Source of the DNA: Salsipaludibacter albus
GTDB lineage: Bacteria > Actinomycetota > Nitriliruptoria > Nitriliruptorales > Nitriliruptoraceae
Assembly: GCF_019798055.1 (NCBI RefSeq)
Contig: NZ_JAHOPH010000006.1
Span: 1 to 64,000, forward strand
DNA length: 64,000 nt
Direction: 5' to 3'
Positions 36,770 to 45,020 of the stretch are shown here, in pieces. The translations under genes were made by a program, and so were the position numbers. A model generated the notes under the pieces. That model worked only from the letters and a program-made list of their open reading frames with translations. It made no database searches and had not been told where the DNA came from. Within the stretch, counting starts at the first letter, position 1. Each line of letters starts with the position of its first letter.

Positions 36770-37261
36770 TCACTCCTGGGCGTCCAGTCGCTCGGCGACC
36801 TCCGGGGGGAAGCCGCCGGTCGCGATCGGGCCCCAGCGATCAGGCATGATCCGCAGCAGGGACTTGCCCTGCCGGACCATCGCCTCGCGGTACTCGTCCC
36901 AGTCGTCGTGCTCGCCGGCGATGCACCGGAAGTACTCCACCAGTCCCTCGACCGCGTCCTCATCGGGCGTGTCCAGGACCTCCGCCGTGCCGTCCACCTG
37001 CACCCAGGCGTCGCCGAAGTCGTCGGACAGGAACACGACCGAGACCTCGGGGTTCGCACGGGCGTTGGCGGTCTTCGCCCGCTGTGGATAGGTCGCGACG
37101 ACGATCCGGCCGTCGGTGTCGACCCCGGCCGTGACCGGGGACGCCTGCGGCCGACCGTCGGACTGGCGGGCCGTGATCACGATCGCGTGGTGACGATCGG
37201 CGAGGAACTCCAGCAGTTCGTCGTGACTCGGCCGGTCGGTGGTGGCGACGGAGCGGGGCAT
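36770..37261 (-). CDS. PPOX-class F420-dependent oxidoreductase
   Basis: A 163-residue split-barrel flavin/F420 protein. The IVITARQSDGRPQASPVTAG strand and the VVATYPQRAKTANARAN segment are typical of F420-dependent biliverdin-reductase-like enzymes (Rv2074 group). ARANPEVSVVFL is the dimer-interface motif. GAGGA is 7 nt before the ATG. It points to F420 being made by this organism, supporting the actinobacterial assignment. Substrate unknown. Confidence 0.88.
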   Translation of the reverse strand: MPRSVATTDRPSHDELLEFLADRHHAIVITARQSDGRPQASPVTAGVDTDGRIVVATYPQRAKTANARANPEVSVVFLSDDFGDAWVQVDGTAEVLDTPDEDAVEGLVEYFRCIAGEHDDWDEYREAMVRQGKSLLRIMPDRWGPIATGGFPPEVAERLDAQE

Positions 37262-37309
37262 CGAGGATCCTCGGTCGAATCGGGGTGATCGGGGCCGTCG
37301 AGCAGCCGG

Positions 37310-38299
37310 TCAGAGCATGTCGGCGACGGCCTCGCGCTCCTCCTGCAGTTCGGCGACCGTGGCGTCCAGGCGCTGCTGGGCGGCGTCGCTCAACTCGATG
37401 CCCTGGACGATCTCGTAGGTCCCGGCGCCGTCGGTCCGGACCGGGAAGCCCGAGATGATCCCCTCCGGCACGCCGTACGAGCCGTCGGACGGCACCGCCA
37501 TCGACACCCAGTCGCCGTCGGCGGTCGCCTCGCCACCGGCCCAGTTGGCGACGTGGTCGACCAGGGCGTTGGCGGCCGACGCGGCCGAGGAGGCACCGCG
37601 GGCGTCGATGATCGCCTTGCCGCGCTGCTGCACGGTCGGGATGAACTCGTCGGTGAACCACGCGTCGTCGCCGATGACCTCGGGCGCCGGCGTGCCGCCG
37701 ATCAGGGCGTTCTCGTAGTCGGGGACCATCGTGGGCGAGTGGTTGCCCCAGATCGCGAGGTTGGTGACCTCCTGGACCGGGACGCCGGCCTTCTGGGCGA
37801 GCTGGGTCGCGGCGCGGTTCTGGTCAAGTCGCACCATCGCCGTGAAGCGCTCCAAGGGCACGCCCTCGGCGTTGGCCGAGGCGATCAGCGCGTTGGTGTT
37901 GGCCGGGTTGCCCACCACGGCGACCTTGACGTCGTCGGCCGCGTTGGCGGCGATCGCGGCGCCCTGTCCCGTGAAGATCCTGCCGTTGTCGGCCAGCAGG
38001 TCGGCGCGCTCCATGCCCGGTCCGCGGGGCTTCGCGCCCACCAGGCACGCCATGTTGACGTCGGTGAAGCCCTCGTCGGCGTCCGCCGTGCGCACCATGT
38101 CGGTCAACAGGGGGAAGGCACAGTCGTCGAGTTCCATCGCCACACCCTCCAGGGCGCCCAGCGCGGGCTCGATCTCGATCAGGTTGAGGGCGACGGGCTG
38201 GTCGGGGCCGAACATCTGCCCCGAGGCGATCCGGAACAGCAGGGCGTACCCGATCTGGCCGGCGGCACCGGTCACGGCGACACGGACGGGGGCGGACAT
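37310..38299 (-). CDS. mdh: malate dehydrogenase
   Basis: A 329-residue NAD-dependent enzyme of the TCA cycle (malate to oxaloacetate). [19 protein letters not shown] is the Rossmann start; [15 protein letters not shown] is the mobile loop with substrate-binding Arg residues, [11 protein letters not shown] the NAD site, and [15 protein letters not shown] supplies the catalytic His. These mark the actinobacterial/cytosolic-type MDH group. AAGGAG lies 6 nt before the ATG. A lipoprotein gene and folD lie upstream in the same direction. Confidence 0.95.
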   Translation of the reverse strand: MSAPVRVAVTGAAGQIGYALLFRIASGQMFGPDQPVALNLIEIEPALGALEGVAMELDDCAFPLLTDMVRTADADEGFTDVNMACLVGAKPRGPGMERADLLADNGRIFTGQGAAIAANAADDVKVAVVGNPANTNALIASANAEGVPLERFTAMVRLDQNRAATQLAQKAGVPVQEVTNLAIWGNHSPTMVPDYENALIGGTPAPEVIGDDAWFTDEFIPTVQQRGKAIIDARGASSAASAANALVDHVANWAGGEATADGDWVSMAVPSDGSYGVPEGIISGFPVRTDGAGTYEIVQGIELSDAAQQRLDATVAELQEEREAVADML

Positions 38300-38399
38300 G
38301 GGAGCTCCTTGGCTCAACGAAGACGTTGCCTCCAGCCTAGGTGCCGGCCGCGCCTCGGCCCCCCGCCGTCGTCCCCCGAACGGCCACGCCCGTCCCGGG

Positions 38400-39008
38400 T
38401 CAGGAGTCGGCGACGGTGCCGTCGAGGATCGAGCGTGGGCCGAGCTCGCCGGACAACTCGACGGTGGTGGCGAGGTAGACCGCCTCCTCGGTGCAGATGT
38501 CGACGTCGGGCTCGCGCCCGGTGAGGACGGTCAGCGTGACCGCCTCGTCGGTCTCGTCCACCTCGACGTGGTCCAGGCCGTAGCAGTCCTGGTTGCCGCC
38601 CCACCACGTGACGGTCAAGGCGGTCTGGTCGTCGTTGGGCTGGACCTCGACCCATGGCACGCCCGTGACGTCGACCAGGCCCTCGCGGGGCTCGACGACC
38701 TGCGGCTCGACGTCGGCCGGCGGCGCGGCCGGGTCGGCCGACGGGATGTCGGCACACTCGGTCGCACCTTCCAGGCAGGTGTCGGCGAACCCGCCACCGT
38801 CGGGCAGCGCGCTCGGTGGCACCGTGACCATGTCCTCGCAGTCGGGCTCGCCCTCGGCGCACATCCCCGCGACCTCCGGTGGCGCACTCTGGACGGTCGG
38901 CACGGGGCTCGGCGCGGCCGCGGGATCGTCGGCGGCCTGCTCGGTCGCGCAGCCGGCCAGGGCCAGCACGGGCAGGGCCAGCAGGAGGACGAGGCGACGG
39001 ACGGTCAT
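38400..39008 (-). CDS. putative lipoprotein of unknown function
   Basis: A 202-residue protein with a lipoprotein signal: [19 protein letters not shown], Cys at about residue 20. Residues 20-105 are a Pro/Asp-rich tail with several spaced cysteines ([22 protein letters not shown]), followed by a small beta-rich domain that begins at [17 protein letters not shown]. The four-cysteine linker could form disulfides outside the cell. It has no recognised enzymatic motif. It lies between folD and mdh, both in the same direction. Confidence 0.75.
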   Translation of the reverse strand: MTVRRLVLLLALPVLALAGCATEQAADDPAAAPSPVPTVQSAPPEVAGMCAEGEPDCEDMVTVPPSALPDGGGFADTCLEGATECADIPSADPAAPPADVEPQVVEPREGLVDVTGVPWVEVQPNDDQTALTVTWWGGNQDCYGLDHVEVDETDEAVTLTVLTGREPDVDICTEEAVYLATTVELSGELGPRSILDGTVADS

Positions 39009-39114
39009 GCGGGGACTCCTCGGTCATGTGCCCGGTCGACCCGGGTCGTCGGTCGTGGGACGCCTGGGCGACCGCGACGGTTGCGCGGCCGGTCGGGGGG
39101 GTCGACCGTCCGGC

Positions 39115-39981
39115 TCAGGCACGGCCACCGCGACGGGCGCGGGCAGCCTCGAGGGTGTTCTGCATCAGCATCGTCACGGTCATCGGACCGACGCCACCGG
39201 GCACGGGCGTGATCGCCGAGGCGACCTCCGACACACCGTCGAAGTCGACGTCGCCGACCAGCGAGCCGTCGTCGTCGCGGTTGGTGCCGACGTCGATGAC
39301 GACCGCGCCGGGCGCCACCATGTCGGCGGTGATGAGCCCCGTGCGACCGGCGGCGGCGACCACCACGTCGGCCTCGCGACAGACCTCGCCGAGGTCCCGC
39401 GTCCGCGAGTGGGCGATCGTCACCGTGGCGTCGTGGCCCTTGAGGGTGAGCATGTTGGCCAGCGGGCGTCCAACGAGGTTGGAGCGCCCGACGATCGTGA
39501 TCCGCGCACCGGCGGTTTCGACCCCTGCCTCCTCGAGCAGCAGCAGCACGCCGTAGGGCGTGCAGGAGAAGAAGGTGGGGTCGCCGACGGCCAGTCGACC
39601 GGCCGTGTAGGGGTTGAGGGCGTCGACGTCCTTGGCCGGGTCGATCAGCTCCTGGACACGACCCGGGTCGAGGTGGTCGGGCAACGGCAGCTGGACCAGG
39701 ATCCCGTCGATGGCCTCGTCGGCGTTGAGCTCGGCGACGACCGACTCGAGCTCGTCCTGGCTCGTGTCGGCCGGCAGCTCGACCTGCCGCGAGAGCATCC
39801 CCAGCTGCTCGGACGCACGGTGCTTCATCCCGACGTACACCGTCGACGCCGGGTCGTCGCCGACGATCACGGCGGCCAGCCCGGGCGTCACCCCCTCATC
39901 GGCCAGTGCGGTGACCTCCTCGGCGATGCGCTCCCGCACCCGTGCCGCGAGCGCCTTGCCATCGATGATCCGTGCCGCCAC
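39115..39981 (-). CDS. folD: bifunctional methylenetetrahydrofolate dehydrogenase/cyclohydrolase
   Basis: A 288-residue enzyme that converts 5,10-methylene-THF into 10-formyl-THF in two steps. VYVGMKHRASEQLG holds the catalytic Tyr and Lys; GILVQLPLPDHLD is the folate-site motif, DALNPYTAG and ITIVGRSNLVGRPLA the NADP loop, and TPVPGGVGPMTVTMLMQNT the C-terminal hallmark. The GTG start has AGGAG 7 nt upstream. It follows purH and purN, which both consume 10-formyl-THF, so the three form a functional formyl-transfer unit. Confidence 0.96.
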   Translation of the reverse strand: MAARIIDGKALAARVRERIAEEVTALADEGVTPGLAAVIVGDDPASTVYVGMKHRASEQLGMLSRQVELPADTSQDELESVVAELNADEAIDGILVQLPLPDHLDPGRVQELIDPAKDVDALNPYTAGRLAVGDPTFFSCTPYGVLLLLEEAGVETAGARITIVGRSNLVGRPLANMLTLKGHDATVTIAHSRTRDLGEVCREADVVVAAAGRTGLITADMVAPGAVVIDVGTNRDDDGSLVGDVDFDGVSEVASAITPVPGGVGPMTVTMLMQNTLEAARARRGGRA

Positions 39982-40063
39982 GCCGTTGCTCCTGGTCGGG
40001 TCCCGGGGCACCACCGGATCCTAGGACCTCCCCCGCACCGGGTCAGTCGCCCGCCCGGAGCCG

Positions 40064-41611
40064 TCAGTGGCGGAAGTGGCGGCGACCGGTCAGGACCATG
40101 ACGAGGTCGTGCTCGTCGGCCGCACCCACCACCTCGTCGTCGCGGACCGAGCCGCCGGGCTGGACGATGCCGGCGATCCCTGCCGCGGCGGCGACGTCGA
40201 TGTTGTCGCGGAAGGGGAAGAACGCGTCAGAGGCCAGCACGGCCCCGACGTGGCGATCGCCGGACTTCTCGACGGCCAGGCGGACGGCGTCGACCCGACT
40301 CATCTGGCCGGCGCCCACGCCGACAACCGCGCGGTCCTTCACCAGCACGATCGCGTTGGACTTGACGTGCTTGGCTACGGTCCAGGCGAACCGCAGGTCG
40401 GCGAGCATCACGTCGTCGGGTCGCGCCGCGCTCGCCACCTCCCAGTCGGCGAACGGCTCCGCGCCGACGTCACCGTCCTGGACCAGCAGGCCACCGTCGA
40501 TCGCCCGCAGGGTCCGGGTCGCGATGGGCGGGCTGACCGGCGCCTCGAGGATCCGCAGGTTCTTCTTGGCCGTGAGGACCTCCAGCGCACCGTCGGCGTA
40601 CCCGGGGGCGATGACGACCTCGGTGAACACCTCGGCGACCTGGGCGGCGGTGGTGGCATCGATCGGCCGGTTCGCGGCGACGATCCCCCCGAAGGCCGAC
40701 ACCGGGTCCCCGGCCAGCGCGCGCTCGTGCGCGGTCGGGAGGTCGTCGGCGACCGCGAGTCCGGCGGGGTTGGTGTGCTTGATGATCGCGACACAGGGCT
40801 CGTCGAAGTCACACGCCATGGCCCACGCCGCGTCCGTGTCAACGTAGTTGTTGTACGACAGCTCCTTGCCGTGCAGCTGTCGCGCCGCGCCCAGCCCGAC
40901 GGGCTCGGTCTGCGCGTCGACGTAGAACGCGGCCCCCTGGTGCGGGTTCTCCCCGTAGCGCAGCGGCGGCCCGAGCCGCTCGAGGGCCACGTGGAGCTGC
41001 TCGGGGTGGTCCTCGTCACGCCGGAACCAGTTGCTGATCGCCGCGTCGTAGGTGGCGACGTGCCCGAACGCCTTGGTGGCCAGGACCCGGCGGGCCGCGG
41101 CGGGCAGCCCGTCGTGGCGATCGAGCAGCTCGACCAGCGGCGCGTAGTCGTCGGGGTCGACGACGATCCCGACCCCGGCGAAGTTCTTCGCGGCGGCGCG
41201 CAGCATCGTGGGCCCGCCGATGTCGATCATCTCGATGATGTCGTCGTCGGGAGCGCCGGACGCGACCGCGTCGTCGAACGGGTAGAGGTTGGACACCACC
41301 AGGTCGATGGGTGCGACGCCCAGCTCGTCGAGCTCGTCGAGGTGGGCGGGCCTGGACCGGTCGGCCAGCAGCCCGGCGTGGATCTTCGGGTGCAGCGTCT
41401 TGACCCGCCCGTCGAGGCACTCGGGGAAGCCGGTGACGTCGGCGACCTCGGTGACGGGCACGTCGGCGTCCCGGATGACCCCGGCGGTCGAGCCGGTGGA
41501 CACGATCTCCACGCCGTGGCGGTGCAGTCCGCGGGCGAGCTCGACGAGCCCGGTCTTGTCGTAGACGCTGACGAGGGCGCGGCGGACGGCGGTGACGTCG
41601 GTGGCAGGCAT
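40064..41611 (-). CDS. purH: bifunctional AICAR formyltransferase/IMP cyclohydrolase
   Basis: A 515-residue enzyme catalysing the last two steps of IMP synthesis. The N-terminal IMP cyclohydrolase domain (SVYDKTGLVELA, STGSTAGVIRD, GRVKTLHPKIHAG) is followed by the AICARFT domain with RYGENPHQGAA, KELSYNNYVDTDAA and IIKHTNPAGLA with the catalytic Lys-His. The C-terminal SDAFFPFRDN motif and ending GRRHFRH are as usual. Between purN (47 bp upstream) and folD. Confidence 0.97.
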   Translation of the reverse strand: MPATDVTAVRRALVSVYDKTGLVELARGLHRHGVEIVSTGSTAGVIRDADVPVTEVADVTGFPECLDGRVKTLHPKIHAGLLADRSRPAHLDELDELGVAPIDLVVSNLYPFDDAVASGAPDDDIIEMIDIGGPTMLRAAAKNFAGVGIVVDPDDYAPLVELLDRHDGLPAAARRVLATKAFGHVATYDAAISNWFRRDEDHPEQLHVALERLGPPLRYGENPHQGAAFYVDAQTEPVGLGAARQLHGKELSYNNYVDTDAAWAMACDFDEPCVAIIKHTNPAGLAVADDLPTAHERALAGDPVSAFGGIVAANRPIDATTAAQVAEVFTEVVIAPGYADGALEVLTAKKNLRILEAPVSPPIATRTLRAIDGGLLVQDGDVGAEPFADWEVASAARPDDVMLADLRFAWTVAKHVKSNAIVLVKDRAVVGVGAGQMSRVDAVRLAVEKSGDRHVGAVLASDAFFPFRDNIDVAAAAGIAGIVQPGGSVRDDEVVGAADEHDLVMVLTGRRHFRH

Positions 41612-41658
41612 GGCGACTCCGATCGGGGCGGGGATCGCGGGGCTGGCGCGGGCGCCGG

Positions 41659-42288
41659 TCAGCCCGGACGGGCCGACGGGGTACGGACGTGGCGCCCGTC
41701 GACGACCAACTCGTCGCGACACAGCGCGCCCACGCACGCGGGCAGGAGGCGGTGCTCGACGGCCTGGATGCGGGCATGGAGGCTGTCGACGTCGTCGTCC
41801 GGCGCGACCCGGACAGCCTCCTGGGCGATGATCGGGCCGTGGTCGACCAGCTCGTCGACGAGGTGGACCGTGCACCCGGTGACGGTGACGCCGTAGGCCA
41901 GCGCGTCATCGACCGCGTGGGCACCGCGGAAGGCGGGCAGCAGGGACGGGTGGACGTTGACGACCCGGTCGGGCCAGCGGGACAGGAACGTCGTGGTCAG
42001 CAGCCGCATGAACCCGGCCAGCACGACGACGTCGGGTCGATGGGCGGCGACCGCGTCGGCCAGCGCGGTCTCCCACGACTGGCGGTCGGGGTGGTCGTCC
42101 AGTGCCCGGGACTCGGTGGCGATCCCGGCGGCACGGGCCCGGTCCAGCCCGGTCGCGCCGGGTCGGTCCGAGGCGACCAGCACCACCTCGCCACCGAAGT
42201 CGTCCTGGGCGGCGACGGCGTCGAGCAGGGCCTGGAGGTTGGTCCCGGACCCGGACACGAGCACGGCGATCCGCGCGGGCGTGGACAC
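41659..42288 (-). CDS. purN: phosphoribosylglycinamide formyltransferase
   Basis: A 209-residue GAR transformylase using 10-formyl-THF. IAVLVSGSGTNLQALLDA is the phosphate-binding start, AGFMRLLTTTFL precedes VNVHPSLLPAFRGAHAV, which supplies the catalytic Asn-His, and VDHGPIIAQEAV gives the Asp. It is the first of three codirectional folate-dependent genes purN-purH-folD. The start is supported by homology. Confidence 0.95.
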   Translation of the reverse strand: MSTPARIAVLVSGSGTNLQALLDAVAAQDDFGGEVVLVASDRPGATGLDRARAAGIATESRALDDHPDRQSWETALADAVAAHRPDVVVLAGFMRLLTTTFLSRWPDRVVNVHPSLLPAFRGAHAVDDALAYGVTVTGCTVHLVDELVDHGPIIAQEAVRVAPDDDVDSLHARIQAVEHRLLPACVGALCRDELVVDGRHVRTPSARPG

Positions 42289-42397
42289 GGTGCAGGTGGT
42301 CCTTGGTCGACGGCTGCTCGCCGGTCGAGCCTAGGGCCTGCGCCGCGCCCCGTGCGCCGGCCGTGGCGGTCCTCACCGGGTCGCCCGGCCGGCGCGA

Positions 42398-42826
42398 TCA
42401 GCCGTCGACGGGACGATCGCGGGCGGCGAGCCGGGCGGCGGCGTCGGCCTCCTCGGACGGGGTCGTCGGCGTGAAGCCGCGCTCCAGGCCCATCCAGGTG
42501 GTCTTGGCCCAGCCGTAGCCGACGATCGGCACGAACAGGTTGGCGACGATGCCCACGATCAGCAGGACGGTCCACGGCACGTCGGGCCAGGTCACGAGGA
42601 TGCCGCCCACGGTGACGACGAAGAACACGACCAGCACCAGCGCCATGATCACGATCATCGAGCCCAGCCAGTACCCGTCCTCGCGCTCGAACTGCAGGCC
42701 ACAGGTCGGGCACGTCTCCACGATGTCGGTGACGTTGCGGAACAGGCCACCACCACCGCACCGGGGACAGTGCCCCCGCAGCCCACGCGCGAACGCGGTG
42801 ACGCGGGGTGGGTGCGGTTCGGCCAT
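42398..42826 (-). CDS. DUF983 family membrane protein
   Basis: A 142-residue protein. CPRCGGGGLF near residue 20 and CPTCGLQFEREDGYWLGS near residue 39 are the two CxxC knuckles of the DUF983 zinc ribbon, followed by two hydrophobic segments (about 58-78 and 85-105). GGGAG is 6 nt before the ATG. Members are often near quinol oxidase or cytochrome genes in other phyla, which is not the case here. Function unknown. Confidence 0.85.
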   Translation of the reverse strand: MAEPHPPRVTAFARGLRGHCPRCGGGGLFRNVTDIVETCPTCGLQFEREDGYWLGSMIVIMALVLVVFFVVTVGGILVTWPDVPWTVLLIVGIVANLFVPIVGYGWAKTTWMGLERGFTPTTPSEEADAAARLAARDRPVDG

Positions 42827-42921
42827 CTCGGACTCCCTGCGGGGCCCCGGACGCTATCGCCCGCTGCCCGTTCCCGGCACCCCCGGACGGCGTCCGGGCG
42901 ACGGCTACGGTCGCCGGCGTC

Positions 42922-43006
42922 GCGGGTGTGCTGGAACTGGCAGACAGAGGGGCCTTAAAAGCCCTCGGGCCTCGCGCCCGTGTGGGTTCGAATCCCACCA
43001 CCCGCA
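42922..43006 (+). tRNA. tRNA-Leu (anticodon TAA)
   Basis: An 85-nt class II tRNA. The acceptor GCGGGTG (42922-42928) pairs with CACCCGC (42999-43005), discriminator A at 43006. The anticodon stem-loop GGGGC-CTTAAAA-GCCCT places TAA at 42956-42958. A long variable arm (GGGC...GCCC) and the T arm GTGGG-TTCGAAT-CCCAC complete the cloverleaf. CCA is not encoded. Confidence 0.97.
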
Positions 43007-43033
43007 CGAGCAGTTCGCTCCACCGCAGTCGGA

Positions 43034-43210
43034 TCAGCGGCGGCTGCGCAGGACCACCAGCACGCCCGCCACGGCGACGAGTGGACCCAGCAGGGCCCAC
43101 AGCGGCTCGCCGGTCATGGAGCTGCCACCGATCCACCCGATCCCCTGGCCGGTCCAGACCAGCCCGACCAGGACCAGCAGGACACCGAGCACGAGACGCA
43201 TGCGGTTCAC
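43034..43210 (-). CDS. small two-helix membrane protein
   Basis: A 58-residue protein with two hydrophobic segments (LVLGVLLVLVGLVWTGQGIGW and ALLGPLVAVAGVLVVL) joined by GGSSMTGEPLW, a loop I recall in many actinobacterial small membrane proteins of unknown role. The GTG at 43210 overlaps the stop of the NUDIX-epimerase gene by 4 bp and has GGAGG 4 nt upstream; the ATG at 43201 is the alternative. Too short for most gene lists. Confidence 0.6.
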   Translation of the reverse strand: MNRMRLVLGVLLVLVGLVWTGQGIGWIGGSSMTGEPLWALLGPLVAVAGVLVVLRSRR

Positions 43211-44775
43211 GGGGCCTCCGGGGCGGCATCGGGGCCGGGCGGCGTCACGGTCGGGCTGGTCCGGGTCGTGGCGCCCTGGTCGGGAGTCCCGGCGTCCGAG
43301 GCCACCCCGTCGTCGGGGACCAGTCGCACGAGCGGACCGTCGACGAACAGGTCGGCCGGGACCTCGACGCCGACCTCGGCCCACAGCTGGGGCGGGATGC
43401 CGAGGTCGGCCAGGTAGAGGTCGCCGACGTAGGGCTGGACGATCCGAGGCAGCAGCCCGGTCTTGGGGAGGCCGATCGTGACGGTCACGTCCGCGGTGAC
43501 CCCCGGCCCGCGCAGCCCGACGTCGCCACCCAGTCCGGACGGCAGGTCGACCGCCACCACGGGGCGGTCGTGGCGCCGCAGCCACTCCCCCAGGACCTCG
43601 GGCCCGTCGCGCAGGGGCGGACTGGCCCCGATGCCGACCATGGCGTCCACCACCACGTCCCCCGGGTCCAGCGCGGCGGGGTCGACGTCGGCGACCTCGA
43701 GCACGGGGACGTCGAGGCGGTCGAGGAGGCTGACCTGTCCCGGGACGGCGACCCGCGCCTCCCGGCCCACCACGACGACCCGCACGTCACAGCCGGCCGC
43801 GACCAGCAGCCGGGCCGCGACCAGTCCGGCGGCACCGTTGCCACCCGACCCCGCCAGCACCACCACGTCGGCCCCGCCCAGGCTGGCGGGGGCGAGCAGG
43901 CGCCGCACCGCGTGCGCGACGCCCCGGCCGGCCTGCTCCGACATCGCCTCCAGCGGCCAACCGGCAGCCTGCGCCGCAGCGTCCAATGCCCGCACGGTCG
44001 CGACGTCGACCGTGGGGACGGTGGACATGGCGCGGCTGGGCAGGTCCCCGTCGAGCATCCGCCGTGGCGCGGTGCGCGGGATGGACTCCCACGGCCGCTC
44101 GTGGTGGTCCTCGTCCAGGTCCGCAGGGTCGACCCCACGACGCCAGCCCGGCACGACCACCTCGAGCAGTTGGGCCACGGTGATGGCCGTCGCACCCCAC
44201 AGGAGGTCTCCGCTGGGCAGCTCCCAGGCCCAGGTGGCGCCGCCGGCCGACAGGGGCACGGCGCGCCACGAGGCGTCGTCGACCAGGTGGCGCAACGGCA
44301 CCCGCAGGATCTTGTCGACCTCCCACGGATTGCGGTCCAGGGGATGCGGGGAGGTCCATCGCGCCAGCACCGGCGCGACCCAGAAGCGCGACGGCGGGAT
44401 GTAGAAGACCGGCCCGGGACCGACCACCTGGGCGGTCGCGGGGTCGAGGTCGACCTCCTCGTTCGCCTCGCGCAGGGCGGCCTCGACGATCGTCTCGCCG
44501 TCGTCGACCCGTCCGCCCGGGAACGACACCTGCCCGGGGTGCGAGCGCATGTCGGCGCGGCGACGGGTCAGGACGAGCTCTGGTCCGTTGTCGGTGTCGG
44601 CCACGAGGACCAGCACGGCCCCGACCTTCGCCGACGGCGGCACGGTGACGTCGTCGGCCGGGATCGAGGCCAGGGCAGCGGCCGCCCGGTCCCAGAACCG
44701 CTCCGGGTCGGCCAGCGCCGCGGTCACGTGGGCCGGCTCCGTGGACGACCCGACCTTGCCGGCGTCGCTGGTCAT
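43207..44775 (-). CDS. fusion of NUDIX hydrolase (CoA-diphosphatase type) and NAD(P)H-hydrate epimerase
   Basis: A 522-residue fusion. Residues 1-230 are a NUDIX hydrolase: RRRADMRSHPGQVSFPGGR is the CoA-diphosphatase (NudL-type) lead-in and GGRVDDGETIVEAALREANEEVDL contains the NUDIX box. Residues 255-480 are a YjeF_N-type epimerase: SEQAGRGVAHAV, VVLAGSGGNGAAGLVAARLL and VVAVDLPSGLGGD. YjeF_N enzymes epimerise damaged NADHX. The C-terminal 40 residues are disordered. Both halves are cofactor-repair or clean-up activities; no NnrD dehydratase domain is present. The next small gene overlaps it by 4 bp. Confidence 0.85.
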   Translation of the reverse strand: MTSDAGKVGSSTEPAHVTAALADPERFWDRAAAALASIPADDVTVPPSAKVGAVLVLVADTDNGPELVLTRRRADMRSHPGQVSFPGGRVDDGETIVEAALREANEEVDLDPATAQVVGPGPVFYIPPSRFWVAPVLARWTSPHPLDRNPWEVDKILRVPLRHLVDDASWRAVPLSAGGATWAWELPSGDLLWGATAITVAQLLEVVVPGWRRGVDPADLDEDHHERPWESIPRTAPRRMLDGDLPSRAMSTVPTVDVATVRALDAAAQAAGWPLEAMSEQAGRGVAHAVRRLLAPASLGGADVVVLAGSGGNGAAGLVAARLLVAAGCDVRVVVVGREARVAVPGQVSLLDRLDVPVLEVADVDPAALDPGDVVVDAMVGIGASPPLRDGPEVLGEWLRRHDRPVVAVDLPSGLGGDVGLRGPGVTADVTVTIGLPKTGLLPRIVQPYVGDLYLADLGIPPQLWAEVGVEVPADLFVDGPLVRLVPDDGVASDAGTPDQGATTRTSPTVTPPGPDAAPEAP

Positions 44776-44872
44776 GCCGACCCGCCGCAGCGACGTCGCA
44801 TGGTTCCTCCCGTGCTGGCTCGACCCCGCGCCACGCTACTGCCCCGACCGGTCGACCTCGCTCGACCTCCCC

Positions 44873-44909
44873 ATGGCGTTCGACCCCGACGGCGCGCGGA
44901 CCGAACGCC
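44873..44909. repeat. tandem hairpin repeat B, copy 1
   Basis: A 37-bp unit whose GGCGTTCG ... CGAACGCC ends form a perfect 8-bp stem. A second copy with 3 mismatches begins 62 bp later. It lies between the ppx stop and the NUDIX-fusion start, both genes leftward. Confidence 0.65.
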
Positions 44910-44934
44910 TACCAGCGGGAGCCAGCGAGCCCCG

Positions 44935-44971
44935 ATGGCGTTCCACCCCGACAGCACGCGGACCGAACGCC
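44935..44971. repeat. tandem hairpin repeat B, copy 2
   Basis: Second 37-bp unit, stem GGCGTTCC ... CGAACGCC (7 of 8 pairs). It starts 50 bp beyond the ppx stop. The copy-to-copy spacing and place relative to neighbouring genes mirror repeat pair A at 28 kb, though the sequences differ. Confidence 0.65.
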
Positions 44972-45020
44972 ACGCAGGGCCGCGGAGCGGGACCGGGCGC
45001 TGCGGAGCGGGGCGGGTGGG

